A DNA stretch of 64,000 nt from Peptostreptococcus russellii (GTDB lineage: Bacteria > Bacillota > Clostridia > Peptostreptococcales > Peptostreptococcaceae): assembly GCF_003012055.1 (NCBI RefSeq), contig NZ_JYGE01000007.1:1-64000 (forward strand), given 5' to 3'. The translations under genes and the position numbers were made by a program. Below, piece by piece: positions 17,792 to 26,347 of the stretch; positions within the stretch are counted from its first letter, which is position 1; each line of letters starts with the position of its first letter. The notes beneath the pieces were generated by a model. That model was not told the origin of the DNA, ran no database searches, and saw only the letters and a list, made by a program, of their open reading frames with translations.

Positions 17792-19783
17792 ATGGGTACT
17801 AAGTTAGCTAACAAATTTGCATTGAAAAATATGAAGGCGAATAAAATATTTGTTATACCATTTATACTTTCAAGCAGTATTATGATAGCACTTTTCAATA
17901 TTATGATATGTATTTCCCAAAATGAATATGTAAGAACAAGACATGTATCATTGCCAATACTTATTAATTTTGGAGTAGTGATAATAGGAATATTTTCTTT
18001 TATATTTATAATATATGCAAATAGGTTTTTGGTAAAGAGAAGAAATAAGGAATTTGCCTTGTATGCAATTTTAGGATTAGAAAAAAAGCATATAAGAAAA
18101 ATAATATTTATAGAACAGACAATAATTTTTGCAATAACAACTCTAATAAGTATAATTGGAGGTTTTATTCTAGGTAAATTAATGTTTCTTATGGTAAATA
18201 AGTTGATAGAAAGTGGGACACCTAAACTTTCAAATTATCCATTTTCTACATACGGTGCGGTTATTACTTTGGCTTATATTTTAGTGATATTTATAGTGAT
18301 ATATTTATTGAATATAAAAGATATAAGTAAGTCATCTCCAATGGAATTACTTTCAAAACAGTATAAGGGTGAATCTGAACCAAAATCGAAGTTACTTTTG
18401 ACTATTATAGGTTTAGCCTTATTAGCTGGAGGATATTTCCTAGCACTTCATACAGAAGGTACTCTAAAGAGTTTAGGAATATTCTTTTTAGCATCTCTTT
18501 TAGTAATATTTGCTACTTATTTCTTATTTATATCATTTAGTATTATAGTTTTAAAGCTTATGAAAAAAGATAAGAAAAAGTATTATAAGGACAAAAATTT
18601 TATATCTATATCTGGTATGATGTATAGAATGAAAGGAAACGCACTAGGACTGGCTAGTATAGCAGTTCTTTGTACAGGTGTAATAATTACTCTTTCGGCT
18701 ACTCTTACAATCTATAAAAATATGGATAATATAATAAATACTACTATGAATAGAGATTATACAATGGAGCCATATAAAAGTGCTACAGTGTATGAGAGTC
18801 AAGAAGATATAGAAGCTAGACAAGCTAAGGCGGAATCTATTGTAAGGAAAAATGTAGTAAAAAATGAAAAAATAAGCAAAATTTATTCAAAAGAAGAGAT
18901 GATGACATTTGTATATAAGGACGGAGATAGTATACTATCTACAGATTCTACTAGTTCACAGGGAAAACTCCCTTGCTATATAATAGTGTCTACTATAGAT
19001 TCCTATAATCAGGAGACAGGTCAAAATATTAAGTTAAGAGATGATCAAGTATTGATATCAGCTAATAATAAAAACTTGATTAAGGGAATGGCAAGGATAA
19101 ACTTGATGAATAAAGCTTATGATATGGAAGTTCAAAATATAGATATTCCAGGAAATATAGCAGTAGAATCATATAGAATAATAGTTCCTTCATACAAGCA
19201 ATTACTTGAAGCAGCAAACTTTTATAAAGTGAAAAATATTGATACGGGCAAATGGAATCCATCTCAGATAAATCTTTATACAGCTTGGAATGTAGAAAAT
19301 TCTTCAAAAGATTATTTTAAAAATCTTGAAGAAAGCGTACCTAAGAAAGAATTTTTTGTAAAGTCCAAGTCAGATCTTTCAGAATTTATATATCAGTTAA
19401 ATGGAGGCTTCTTATTCTTAGGAATAATGATAGGCTTGATATTCTTAATAGGAACAATACTGATTACCTATTACAAGCAGGTATCTGAAGGATATGAGGA
19501 TAGAAAACAATATCAGATAATGAAAAAGGTCGGTTTGCCAGATGAATTAATTAAAAAAACAGCAGAAACTCAAATTGTATGGATGTTTTTTATACCATTA
19601 ATTGTAGCATTAATAAACTCATTAGTAGCATCAAAAATAGTTTATCAGCTATTAGGATTATTCGGTGTATATGGATACTATAAATACGGAATAAATATTG
19701 CTATGGTAATTGGATTATTTGCAGTAGTATATCTAGTAATATTTAAGGTAACGTCAAATATATACTATAAAATAGTAAAGTAG
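17792..19783 (+). CDS. FtsX-like ABC permease (BceB-like)
   Basis: A 663-aa membrane protein. Several predicted helices lie in the first 300 residues, an extracellular segment of about 200 residues follows the helix near 310, and further helices close the C-terminus. Ten helices with a large loop between 7 and 8 is the BceB plan, which senses the antibiotic and signals to the BceS kinase. Ligand is probably a cell-wall-active peptide; the exact drug cannot be read from sequence. Confidence 0.92.
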   Translation: MGTKLANKFALKNMKANKIFVIPFILSSSIMIALFNIMICISQNEYVRTRHVSLPILINFGVVIIGIFSFIFIIYANRFLVKRRNKEFALYAILGLEKKHIRKIIFIEQTIIFAITTLISIIGGFILGKLMFLMVNKLIESGTPKLSNYPFSTYGAVITLAYILVIFIVIYLLNIKDISKSSPMELLSKQYKGESEPKSKLLLTIIGLALLAGGYFLALHTEGTLKSLGIFFLASLLVIFATYFLFISFSIIVLKLMKKDKKKYYKDKNFISISGMMYRMKGNALGLASIAVLCTGVIITLSATLTIYKNMDNIINTTMNRDYTMEPYKSATVYESQEDIEARQAKAESIVRKNVVKNEKISKIYSKEEMMTFVYKDGDSILSTDSTSSQGKLPCYIIVSTIDSYNQETGQNIKLRDDQVLISANNKNLIKGMARINLMNKAYDMEVQNIDIPGNIAVESYRIIVPSYKQLLEAANFYKVKNIDTGKWNPSQINLYTAWNVENSSKDYFKNLEESVPKKEFFVKSKSDLSEFIYQLNGGFLFLGIMIGLIFLIGTILITYYKQVSEGYEDRKQYQIMKKVGLPDELIKKTAETQIVWMFFIPLIVALINSLVASKIVYQLLGLFGVYGYYKYGINIAMVIGLFAVVYLVIFKVTSNIYYKIVK

Positions 19784-19822
19784 TTAAGAAAATGAAAAGG
19801 GTTAAAGATATAAAAAGTATAT

Positions 19823-19846
19823 AAAGTGTAAATTGCACTTTTTATA
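19823..19846 (+). terminator. Terminator after the exporter operon
   Basis: AAAGTG (19823-19828) pairs with CACTTT (19836-19841), followed by more T. It is a short stem and may act with the stronger hairpin at 19866. Confidence 0.6.
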
Positions 19847-19865
19847 AAATTAATTTAAAATTTAC

Positions 19866-19914
19866 GACAAAAAAGGAATTCCAAAAGCGTGGGGCTGGAA
19901 TTCCTTTTTTTGTC
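19866..19914. terminator. Bidirectional terminator between convergent genes
   Basis: An A-flanked stem, with GGAATTCCA (19875-19883) and TGGAATTCC (19896-19904) extended by A and T runs to GAC and GTC, gives T tracts on both strands. It sits between the + strand permease gene and the - strand trhA gene. Confidence 0.88.
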
Positions 19915-19966
19915 TCAAATTATGAGATATATGTTATTTTAAATTGTTTGGCATAGTTAAAAGTAT

Positions 19967-20611
19967 TTATATAAGATATAAAAATACTAGTAAGAAATGC
20001 GCTAAAGAACCAAGCATAGTAAAAATATGAAATATGTCATGAAAATTCCAATTTTTAAAATTTGGCTTCTTTATTGCGTATATTACTCCGCCTATAGTAT
20101 AAAAAACACCACCAAGTACGAGTAATAAAAAGGCTGGTGTAACTAAGTTTAAATATAAATCTTTGATTACAAATAAAGCAACCCAACCCATACCTATATA
20201 AAGAACAGTTGATAGAACTCTAGGCATATTAATCCAAAATACCTTTAAAGTAATTCCTGAAATAGCAATTATCCAAAGTATAATAAATACAGGGATACCT
20301 ACTTTTTTAGGTAATACATAAAGACAAAATGGAGAATAAGAACCAGCTATCAATATATATATCATTGAATGGTCAACCTTTTTCATAACTGCAATAGCTT
20401 TTTCTTTAGTAGAACTAATTGCATGATAAATACCGCTAGTAAAATATAGAAGTATCATTGAAACTCCGAAAATAATACTTGATACAAACAACATTGTGTT
20501 TATATTTCCGATTAAAAGTTGTTTGCTAATTAATAATATTAAAGCAATAATAGACAGCCCACCTGCAAGCAAATGCGTTATAGAACTGATTGGATCTCTT
20601 AGTACATTCAT
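19967..20611 (-). CDS. trhA: Hemolysin III / TrhA family membrane protein
   Basis: A seven-helix protein of about 214 aa in the PAQR/hemolysin III family. It begins NVLRDPISSITHLLAGGLS with the conserved His of helix 1, has SGIYHA and DHSMIYILIAGSYSP in the middle, and FHDIFHIFTMLGSLAHF at the C-terminus. These three His clusters form the family metal site. Despite the name, a lytic role is not implied; membrane-lipid homeostasis is proposed for bacterial members. GAGGTGGG upstream supports ATG 20611 over a TTG at 20632. Confidence 0.93.
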   Translation of the reverse strand: MNVLRDPISSITHLLAGGLSIIALILLISKQLLIGNINTMLFVSSIIFGVSMILLYFTSGIYHAISSTKEKAIAVMKKVDHSMIYILIAGSYSPFCLYVLPKKVGIPVFIILWIIAISGITLKVFWINMPRVLSTVLYIGMGWVALFVIKDLYLNLVTPAFLLLVLGGVFYTIGGVIYAIKKPNFKNWNFHDIFHIFTMLGSLAHFLLVFLYLI

Positions 20612-20641
20612 TTTCCCACCTCGTTTTAACAAATACAGTAT

Positions 20642-20671
20642 GTAGTTTCGTAAACTACTTATGAAATAAGT
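20642..20671 (-). promoter_or_regulatory. Two adjoining palindromes upstream of trhA
   Basis: GTAGTTT (20642-20648) pairs with AAACTAC (20652-20658), and ACTTAT (20657-20662) with ATAAGT (20666-20671). They lie 31-60 nt upstream of the trhA start and could be operators or mRNA hairpins. No regulator can be named. Confidence 0.45.
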
Positions 20672-20794
20672 ATATATCTTTTTGGAGAAAAATTCAAGTA
20701 ATTATTTCAAAAAGTGAAAAATTATTAGATTATTGCGTCAAAAAAACATAGGGGAAATATTCAATACAATATAACGAAAATCTTAAATACGTGG

Positions 20795-20817
20795 TATAAT
20801 AAGTGTTTGTTAACAAA
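20795..20817 (+). promoter_or_regulatory. -10 element with overlapping operator-like palindrome
   Basis: TATAAT (20795-20800) is followed 5 bp later by the perfect 12-bp palindrome TTTGTTAACAAA (20806-20817), which would cover the start of transcription. This is a usual place for a repressor. A second TATAAT is at 20847-20852. The rest of the 20612-20941 gap holds a small hairpin, AGGCAA (20863-20868) with TTGCCT (20887-20892). Confidence 0.5.
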
Positions 20818-20941
20818 TTGTATGAAAATATATAAAGAATAGATGGTATAATATAAAAGTACAGGCAAAATCTGAAAGTGTGAAACTTGCCTATAAAAAT
20901 TCTAAAAAGATTAAGAGGAAATATGACTTGGAGATGACAAA

Positions 20942-21625
20942 ATGTATGATATAAAGGAAATAATCTACAGTTTACTCGAAAAAGAAGAGATTAAAATAGA
21001 AGATATACCAAACATATATCTTTATATGGATCAGGTTTTAAGTTTATTTGATGAAAAGTTTCCGTATAATGAAAATGAACAAAAATTGACAAAAACAATG
21101 ATTAATAATTATTCTAAGGGTGGAATTATACAAGCTGCAGTAAAGAAAAAGTACAACAAAGAACATGTGCTGATGATTTTAGTTACATGTATGCTTAAGA
21201 GAAATTTAAGTCTATCAGAAATCAAAAAACTTGTTGATGAGTCTGTAGACAAGGTGGATAACTCAAATGAAAAATTGAAAAAGCCATCTAAAAAAGCAGA
21301 CAAGGCTGTGGATAAAAAGAATATAATAAATGAAAAAGATAGCTCTTTAGATTCTGAAAAAGATATAGAAGATGAGTATATAAGTAAAACTACAGGAGAA
21401 AATAAAGAAAAATTAGATATAGAAGAAATATATGAAAAGTTTATATCCAAAAAAAATATTATAGAAGAAATAGTTAATGAACATCTAGATGATATGATTG
21501 CCTCATTGCAAAGGGATGATATAATAAATAGTGAAAATAAACTTTTGGATGTTTTGATGCTTTGCTATTGTTCTAATATATTAAGTGAGACAGCAAGAGC
21601 AATTATAAGAGGGGAAGACGAATGA
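20942..21625 (+). CDS. DUF1836 family protein
   Basis: A 227-aa protein. The N-terminal 100 residues carry the DUF1836 pattern: DIPNIYLYMDQVLSLFDE, then LTKTMINNYSKGGII and KKKYNKEHVLMILVTCMLKR, which resembles a MerR-like helix-turn-helix. A Lys/Asp/Glu-rich stretch near 105-150 is probably disordered. Its stop overlaps the rnmV start by 4 nt (ATGA), so the two are coupled. In Bacillus yabE occupies this place. Function unknown; a DNA-binding role is inference. Confidence 0.8.
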   Translation: MYDIKEIIYSLLEKEEIKIEDIPNIYLYMDQVLSLFDEKFPYNENEQKLTKTMINNYSKGGIIQAAVKKKYNKEHVLMILVTCMLKRNLSLSEIKKLVDESVDKVDNSNEKLKKPSKKADKAVDKKNIINEKDSSLDSEKDIEDEYISKTTGENKEKLDIEEIYEKFISKKNIIEEIVNEHLDDMIASLQRDDIINSENKLLDVLMLCYCSNILSETARAIIRGEDE

Positions 21626-22158
21626 TAAAAGAAGTAATAGTAGTAGAGGGAAGAGACGATATAACAGCAGTAAAAAGAGCACTTGATTGTGAGTTGATTG
21701 CTACTGGTGGATTTGGATTTCCTAAGGGCGTAATGGAAAGAATAAAGACTGCACAGAAAAAAAAGGGAGTAATAATATTTACAGATCCTGATTTTGCTGG
21801 CGAAAAGATAAGAAAGACTATCTCAGCACAGATACCTGAGTGCAAGCACGCATTTTTACCTAGAGAAGAAGCTATAAAAGATGAAGATATAGGTATAGAA
21901 AATGCCAGTCCAGAGAGCATTTTAGCAGCTTTAGAAATGGTAAGAACTGAGACTAAGGATGAAAGAAATGAATTCTCACAAAGAGATCTTGTAAAGTATG
22001 GATTATTAGGTGGAGAAAATTCTTCAGAAAAAAGAGATTTAGTAGGTAGACAATTAGGAATAGGTTATGGAAATTCTAAGCAATTTTTAAATAGATTAAA
22101 TCACTACGGTGTGACTAGAGAAGAGTTTGAGTCTGCAGTAGATAAAATATTAGTATAG
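21622..22158 (+). CDS. rnmV: Ribonuclease M5
   Basis: It performs the last step of 5S rRNA maturation. The 178-aa protein is a Toprim-domain nuclease: VVEGRDDITAVKRAL holds the catalytic Glu, and IIFTDPDFAGEKIR carries the DxD. The C-terminal domain (QRDLVKYGLLGG near 115) is the RNase M5 extension. The rnmV-rsmA pair is a conserved Firmicute arrangement. Confidence 0.95.
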   Translation: MIKEVIVVEGRDDITAVKRALDCELIATGGFGFPKGVMERIKTAQKKKGVIIFTDPDFAGEKIRKTISAQIPECKHAFLPREEAIKDEDIGIENASPESILAALEMVRTETKDERNEFSQRDLVKYGLLGGENSSEKRDLVGRQLGIGYGNSKQFLNRLNHYGVTREEFESAVDKILV

Positions 22159-22176
22159 AATTAGGAAGGTAATTGA

Positions 22177-23061
22177 ATGGATAAAAGACTTTCGTCGCAT
22201 ATAGCGACTATGGATATAGTTAAAAAACATAAATTTAAATTTACAAAATCATTAGGACAGAACTTTTTAATAGATGATGATATTATAGATGATATTGTTG
22301 AGGGAGCAAAGGCAGGAGAAGGTGACAAAATAATAGAGGTTGGACCAGGTATTGGTACCTTGACTAGAGAGTTGGCAAGTAAAGTTGATAAGCTGATGGC
22401 AGTGGAAATTGATAGAAACTTAATACCGATATTAAAAGATACCTTAAAGGATTATGAAAATGTGTCAGTAGTAAATGAGGATATTATGAAGGCAGATGTG
22501 AAAGCTTTGATAGATGAGCACTTAGACGGTGGTCCTGTAAAACTTGTGGCAAACCTTCCTTATTATATCACTACCCCTATTATCATGAAATTTTTGGAAG
22601 AAGATATTAATGTAACAGATATAGTTATAATGGTACAAAAAGAGGTAGCTGAAAGGATGAATGCTGATCCTGGTTGTAAGGCCTTTGGTGCTTTATCGGT
22701 AGCCGTTCAGTATTACTGTGATACAGAAATAATAGCAAAGGTACCAAGACATCTATTTGTTCCAAAGCCAAATGTGGACTCAATCGTAATTGGATTGAGA
22801 GTTAGACCAGAAAAAAAGTATAAAGTAGATAATGAAGAAATATTTTTTAAAACAGTTAAGGCAGCTTTTGGTCAAAGAAGAAAAACACTATTAAATTCTC
22901 TTACAAGTATGGGTATACTTGAAAAGCCTTTAGTAGGAGAGGCTTTGAGAGAGGCTGAAATTGATGAAAAAAGAAGGGGTGAAACTCTAAGTCTTTATGA
23001 GTTTGCAAGACTGTCAGATTGCATAAATAAAAAGATAGAAGGGATGAGTCATGAGCAATAA
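22177..23061 (+). CDS. rsmA: 16S rRNA dimethyladenosine transferase
   Basis: RsmA (KsgA) dimethylates A1518 and A1519 of 16S rRNA. The 294-aa protein has KSLGQNFLID, SAM motif I VGPGIGTLTREL and the catalytic NLPYYITTPI. The C-terminal helical domain includes AFGQRRKTLLNSL. The next gene overlaps its 3' end by 11 nt, so they are coupled. Confidence 0.96.
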   Translation: MDKRLSSHIATMDIVKKHKFKFTKSLGQNFLIDDDIIDDIVEGAKAGEGDKIIEVGPGIGTLTRELASKVDKLMAVEIDRNLIPILKDTLKDYENVSVVNEDIMKADVKALIDEHLDGGPVKLVANLPYYITTPIIMKFLEEDINVTDIVIMVQKEVAERMNADPGCKAFGALSVAVQYYCDTEIIAKVPRHLFVPKPNVDSIVIGLRVRPEKKYKVDNEEIFFKTVKAAFGQRRKTLLNSLTSMGILEKPLVGEALREAEIDEKRRGETLSLYEFARLSDCINKKIEGMSHEQ

Positions 23062-23902
23062 TGGAAAAAAGAAACTAAATAAATCTGCAATAATTATAAT
23101 TGCGATAATAGTATTCTTTCTTCTATATTTTCTTTCTTTTAAGTTGGCTAGAGGATATCTAGTTAAGCATGGTAGCAATGATACTACTAATGTAATGAAT
23201 GTAGAAAATGATGGTGAAAAAACTGAAGTTCAAAAAGAAATAGAAATGAAAAAAACTCAAGAAAATAAAAAAGGGGCTCTTGAAAGATTCAAGGAAAGCA
23301 AAAAAATGTATATCTCTGATGAAGAGGTAAAGAATATAAAAGTGGAAGGTGAAACATTAGAATCATTTAAAAGATCAATGAGCAACTTTGTAGTGGTAAG
23401 AAGTGTGGGTGAAGAGTTCCACCCAGATAATAAAGGAAAAACAAATAATAATGTTAGATTTGAGACTGATTTCAACTATTTTCAGGTAACTGCAGGAAAT
23501 AAGAAGGAATATTATAAAATACCTGTATCAGATAAAGAAGATTTTAGAAATATGTATAGAAGAATGATATACACATCTGTAGATTTTATTACCAATGGTG
23601 ATAAAATAGGAGAGATGAAATTGTATCATAAAAATGAAGAAAAAAAGGTATGGCCTTGGAAAAAGAAAGAGCTTATACATAAGATTCTATATAAAAGAGA
23701 AGTAGGTAAAATTCAACCAGAAAAAGAATTTAGCAAATCAAAACAAAACTATACAATAAAGATAAAAAAGTCAGGTGTAGAGTTGTCTATACAGACTATG
23801 GGAAAAGATTTTATAAAGGTTCATTGTGGAGATAATATAGCCTATTATGAGGTTTATACTGATTTATATGATTATTTAAGTAAAGATGTATTTAAAAAAT
23901 AA
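23051..23902 (+). CDS. Unknown membrane-anchored protein
   Basis: I do not recognise this 283-aa protein. It has a Lys-rich start, one hydrophobic helix at about 13-35 (IIIIAIIVFFLLYFLSF), a charged linker near 60-100 and a soluble domain to the end, so it is probably anchored with the domain outside the cell. No cysteine cluster, catalytic signature or repeat is visible. Its start lies inside rsmA, so expression is linked to rRNA methylation, but that does not define a function. Confidence 0.8.
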   Translation: MSNNGKKKLNKSAIIIIAIIVFFLLYFLSFKLARGYLVKHGSNDTTNVMNVENDGEKTEVQKEIEMKKTQENKKGALERFKESKKMYISDEEVKNIKVEGETLESFKRSMSNFVVVRSVGEEFHPDNKGKTNNNVRFETDFNYFQVTAGNKKEYYKIPVSDKEDFRNMYRRMIYTSVDFITNGDKIGEMKLYHKNEEKKVWPWKKKELIHKILYKREVGKIQPEKEFSKSKQNYTIKIKKSGVELSIQTMGKDFIKVHCGDNIAYYEVYTDLYDYLSKDVFKK

Positions 23903-23909
23903 TCCTAAG

Positions 23910-23950
23910 AAAAAGAGTGTGGAGATTTTATAAAACCACACTCTTTTTAT
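23910..23950 (+). terminator. Terminator after the rnmV-rsmA operon
   Basis: A 13-bp perfect stem, AAAAAGAGTGTGG (23910-23922) with CCACACTCTTTTT (23936-23948), has T at the 3' side. Confidence 0.92.
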
Positions 23951-24446
23951 AGATGAATTTTATTTTAGAGATAGTTTCAAGTGCCTATATCAAGAAGAGA
24001 GTTAGAGTTTATTAAAGGGAAAAGATGTAAGTAAAAGTTTGTAGAGGAGTTAGTATTTCTGTATGAGCCAGCATTTATAGATGAAGAACCATTTCTATAT
24101 AAAACGATATTTATATAGAAAGTGATGTTTATATATAAAGTAGTATTTATAGAGAAATAGGACTTATAGATAAGTTAATATTTAATAAAGCTAAAGTTGC
24201 TAGAAATAAATGACTAAGTATTGTAGTAAAAGATAAATAAGAATATAAATATGGAAGTATAGCATAAATTTTGCAATGCTCAATTTATATTTGACTTACT
24301 TATAAAAATATAAAAATGATATAATTAAGATTATAAAAGGGTATATATAAATAAGGATTAAAATATTTCAAATAATGATGAAAATGTACATATAAATGGT
24401 ATATACTGTAATTATTGGGAAAATAAAAGGAAGGTTGGTGCTTATT
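23951..24446 (+). other. Intergenic region with short degenerate repeats
   Basis: No gene is supportable. Between about 24090 and 24180, units of about 20-23 nt built on ATTTATATAGAAAGTG recur imperfectly. TATAAT at 24320-24325 with TG at 24317-24318 is a good extended -10 for the aminopeptidase gene. A TTGACT at 24291 is 23 bp away, too far to be its normal -35. Confidence 0.5.
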
Positions 24447-25826
24447 TTGAAACTAGAATTAAAAAGAGAATCAATTTGGAAAAATATTGATAAAGAAGAA
24501 CATAAAGAAATTTTTGAGTATGGAGAAAGGTATAAAGAATTTCTAGATAAATCTAAGACAGAAAGAGAAGCTACAGACTTTATAATAGAAAAGGCAAAAA
24601 ATAAAGGATTTATATCACTTGAAGAAGCTATTAAAAAAGAGATAAAAAAAGGTGCTAAAATCTATCTAAATAATAAGAATAAGTCAGCAGTTTTGATGGT
24701 TGTAGGTGAAGACTTAGAAGAGGGAATGAATATAGTAGGATCACATATAGATTGCCCAAGGTTAGATCTTAAGCCGAATCCTTTATATGAAGATTGCGAA
24801 CTTGCAATGTTTAAGACACATTATTATGGAGGAATAAGAAAATATCAGTGGCCTACAATACAGTTAGCACTACATGGTTTTGTAATTAATTCAAAAGGGG
24901 AAAAAATAAATATAAATATAGGTGAAGATGAAAATGATCCTGTATTTTTTATCAATGATTTGTTGCCACACTTAAGCTCTGATCAAAACAAAAAGACTCT
25001 AGGTGCTGGAGTCGATGCTGAGAGTCTTAATATAGTGGTAGGTCATTCTTCTTATAAGATAAAAGATGATAAAAATCCTATAAAAATAATGGTTTTAGAA
25101 ATATTAAAAGAAAAATACAATATTATTGAGGAAGATTTTGCAGTTGCAGAAATTGAAGCTGTACCAGCGGTAAAGGCAAGAGATGTGGGATTTGATAGGT
25201 CTATGATAGCAGCACATGGACACGATGATAGAATTTGTTCATATGCAAATTTAGAGGCCATTTTGGAAGTAGAAGATCCAAAAGTTACTGCAGTTGGCCT
25301 ATTTGTAGACAAAGAAGAGATAGGATCTGTAGGAAATACATCTATGTCAGCAAAGTACTTTGAAAACTTTGTGGCTGAAGTATTGGCAACTAGAGAAAAT
25401 TATTCCGATATTAAGCTAAGAAGAGCAATGGCAAATTCTAAAGTTTTATCTGCTGATGTAACAGCATCTATTGATCCAAATCATAAGGGTGTAATGGATG
25501 AAAAGAATGCATCTTTATCAGGATATGGGATAACAATGTCAAAGTACACTGGAGCAAGAGGCAAATCTGGTTGTAATGATGCAAATGCAGAATTTCTTGC
25601 TGAAATTAGAGATATATTCAGAGAAAATAATGTAATCTGGCAGACAGGTGAGCTAGGAAAGGTAGATCAAGGTGGTGGCGGAACGATAGCATATATTCTA
25701 GCTGAGTATGGTATGGAAGTAGTAGATATGGGAACACCAATGCTTTCAATGCACGCACCAGTTGAGTTGGCGTCAAAGGCAGATGCTTATATGACAAAAA
25801 AGGCATATAAGGCATTTTTAAGATAA
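24447..25826 (+). CDS. M18 family aminopeptidase
   Basis: A zinc aminopeptidase of about 459 aa in the aspartyl-aminopeptidase/aminopeptidase I family, removing N-terminal residues from peptides in the cytoplasm. Metal-ligand motifs are visible: SHIDCPRLDLKPNP, GHDDRICSYANL, FVDKEEIGSVG and, near the end, MLSMHAPVELASK. I chose TTG 24447 (KLELKRESIWK), where homologues begin, with AGGAAGG 12 nt upstream; GTG 24438 and ATG 24396 are alternatives. It appears to be a single-gene transcript. Confidence 0.9.
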   Translation: MKLELKRESIWKNIDKEEHKEIFEYGERYKEFLDKSKTEREATDFIIEKAKNKGFISLEEAIKKEIKKGAKIYLNNKNKSAVLMVVGEDLEEGMNIVGSHIDCPRLDLKPNPLYEDCELAMFKTHYYGGIRKYQWPTIQLALHGFVINSKGEKININIGEDENDPVFFINDLLPHLSSDQNKKTLGAGVDAESLNIVVGHSSYKIKDDKNPIKIMVLEILKEKYNIIEEDFAVAEIEAVPAVKARDVGFDRSMIAAHGHDDRICSYANLEAILEVEDPKVTAVGLFVDKEEIGSVGNTSMSAKYFENFVAEVLATRENYSDIKLRRAMANSKVLSADVTASIDPNHKGVMDEKNASLSGYGITMSKYTGARGKSGCNDANAEFLAEIRDIFRENNVIWQTGELGKVDQGGGGTIAYILAEYGMEVVDMGTPMLSMHAPVELASKADAYMTKKAYKAFLR

Positions 25827-25994
25827 TTATAGAAAATAAGAAAGATATTTATAAATAAAATATAATGCTTTAAAGTGGAGGAAGATAAATTAACTTGAAT
25901 CTAAAAGCAAATACTTATAGTAGGTAAATTATATCGAAAGTTTGTTTAAGAATACTTAAATTTCAAATACTTTGCTATAGAAAATATAAAAAAA

Positions 25995-26033
25995 ATAAGA
26001 AAAGACGTTCATAAATTGAACGTCTTTTCTTAT
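25995..26033. terminator. Bidirectional terminator
   Basis: A 15-17 bp stem, AAGAAAAGACGTTCA (25997-26011) with its complement (26017-26031), serves the aminopeptidase gene on the + strand and the DUF898 gene on the - strand. The last codons of the latter lie in one arm. Confidence 0.88.
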
Positions 26034-26332
26034 CTAAAGTGAGTATGTTTAACTTTCCATTGTTTTAATTTTATAAATAGCCAAAAGCTATAAATTCCCA
26101 AAGTTATTATTGTAAGTAAAAGCCACTTAACCCAATTTCCGAATAGTTGGCTAGCAGTTCCGTCAAAATAGAGTCTTTGTCCGTTGACAACAGTGTGTTC
26201 TATTTCCCAACGATAAATCATACAACAAGCCCAAGGAAAACAAATGCCAAGTGTTAATACTGTAATTAAGCTGCCTAGAATACTCCAGCCTATATACTGC
26301 AACAGGCCTCCATCAAAGTATGATTCTTGCAT
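26030..26332 (-). CDS. DUF898 family small membrane protein
   Basis: A 100-aa protein with two hydrophobic segments: IGWSILGSLITVLTLGICFPWA (about 14-35) and WVKWLLLTIITLGIYSFWLF (about 68-87). A polar stretch NGQRLYFDGTA lies between them. This is the short Firmicute form of DUF898; function unknown. GGAGGT lies 6 nt before the ATG. It is 15 nt downstream of the pentapeptide-repeat gene and very likely co-transcribed. Confidence 0.82.
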   Translation of the reverse strand: MQESYFDGGLLQYIGWSILGSLITVLTLGICFPWACCMIYRWEIEHTVVNGQRLYFDGTASQLFGNWVKWLLLTIITLGIYSFWLFIKLKQWKVKHTHFR

Positions 26333-26347
26333 ACTATACCTCCGATA

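Noticed and set aside
15231-19783. Possible integrated mobile element carrying the Bce-type module
   Set aside because: No integrase, attachment repeats, tRNA target or composition shift was seen. It looks like an ordinary chromosomal insertion relative to Bacillus gene order.
19967-20611. Secreted hemolysin or toxin
   Set aside because: The family name is historical. The protein is a seven-helix membrane protein with a metal site and no toxin features.
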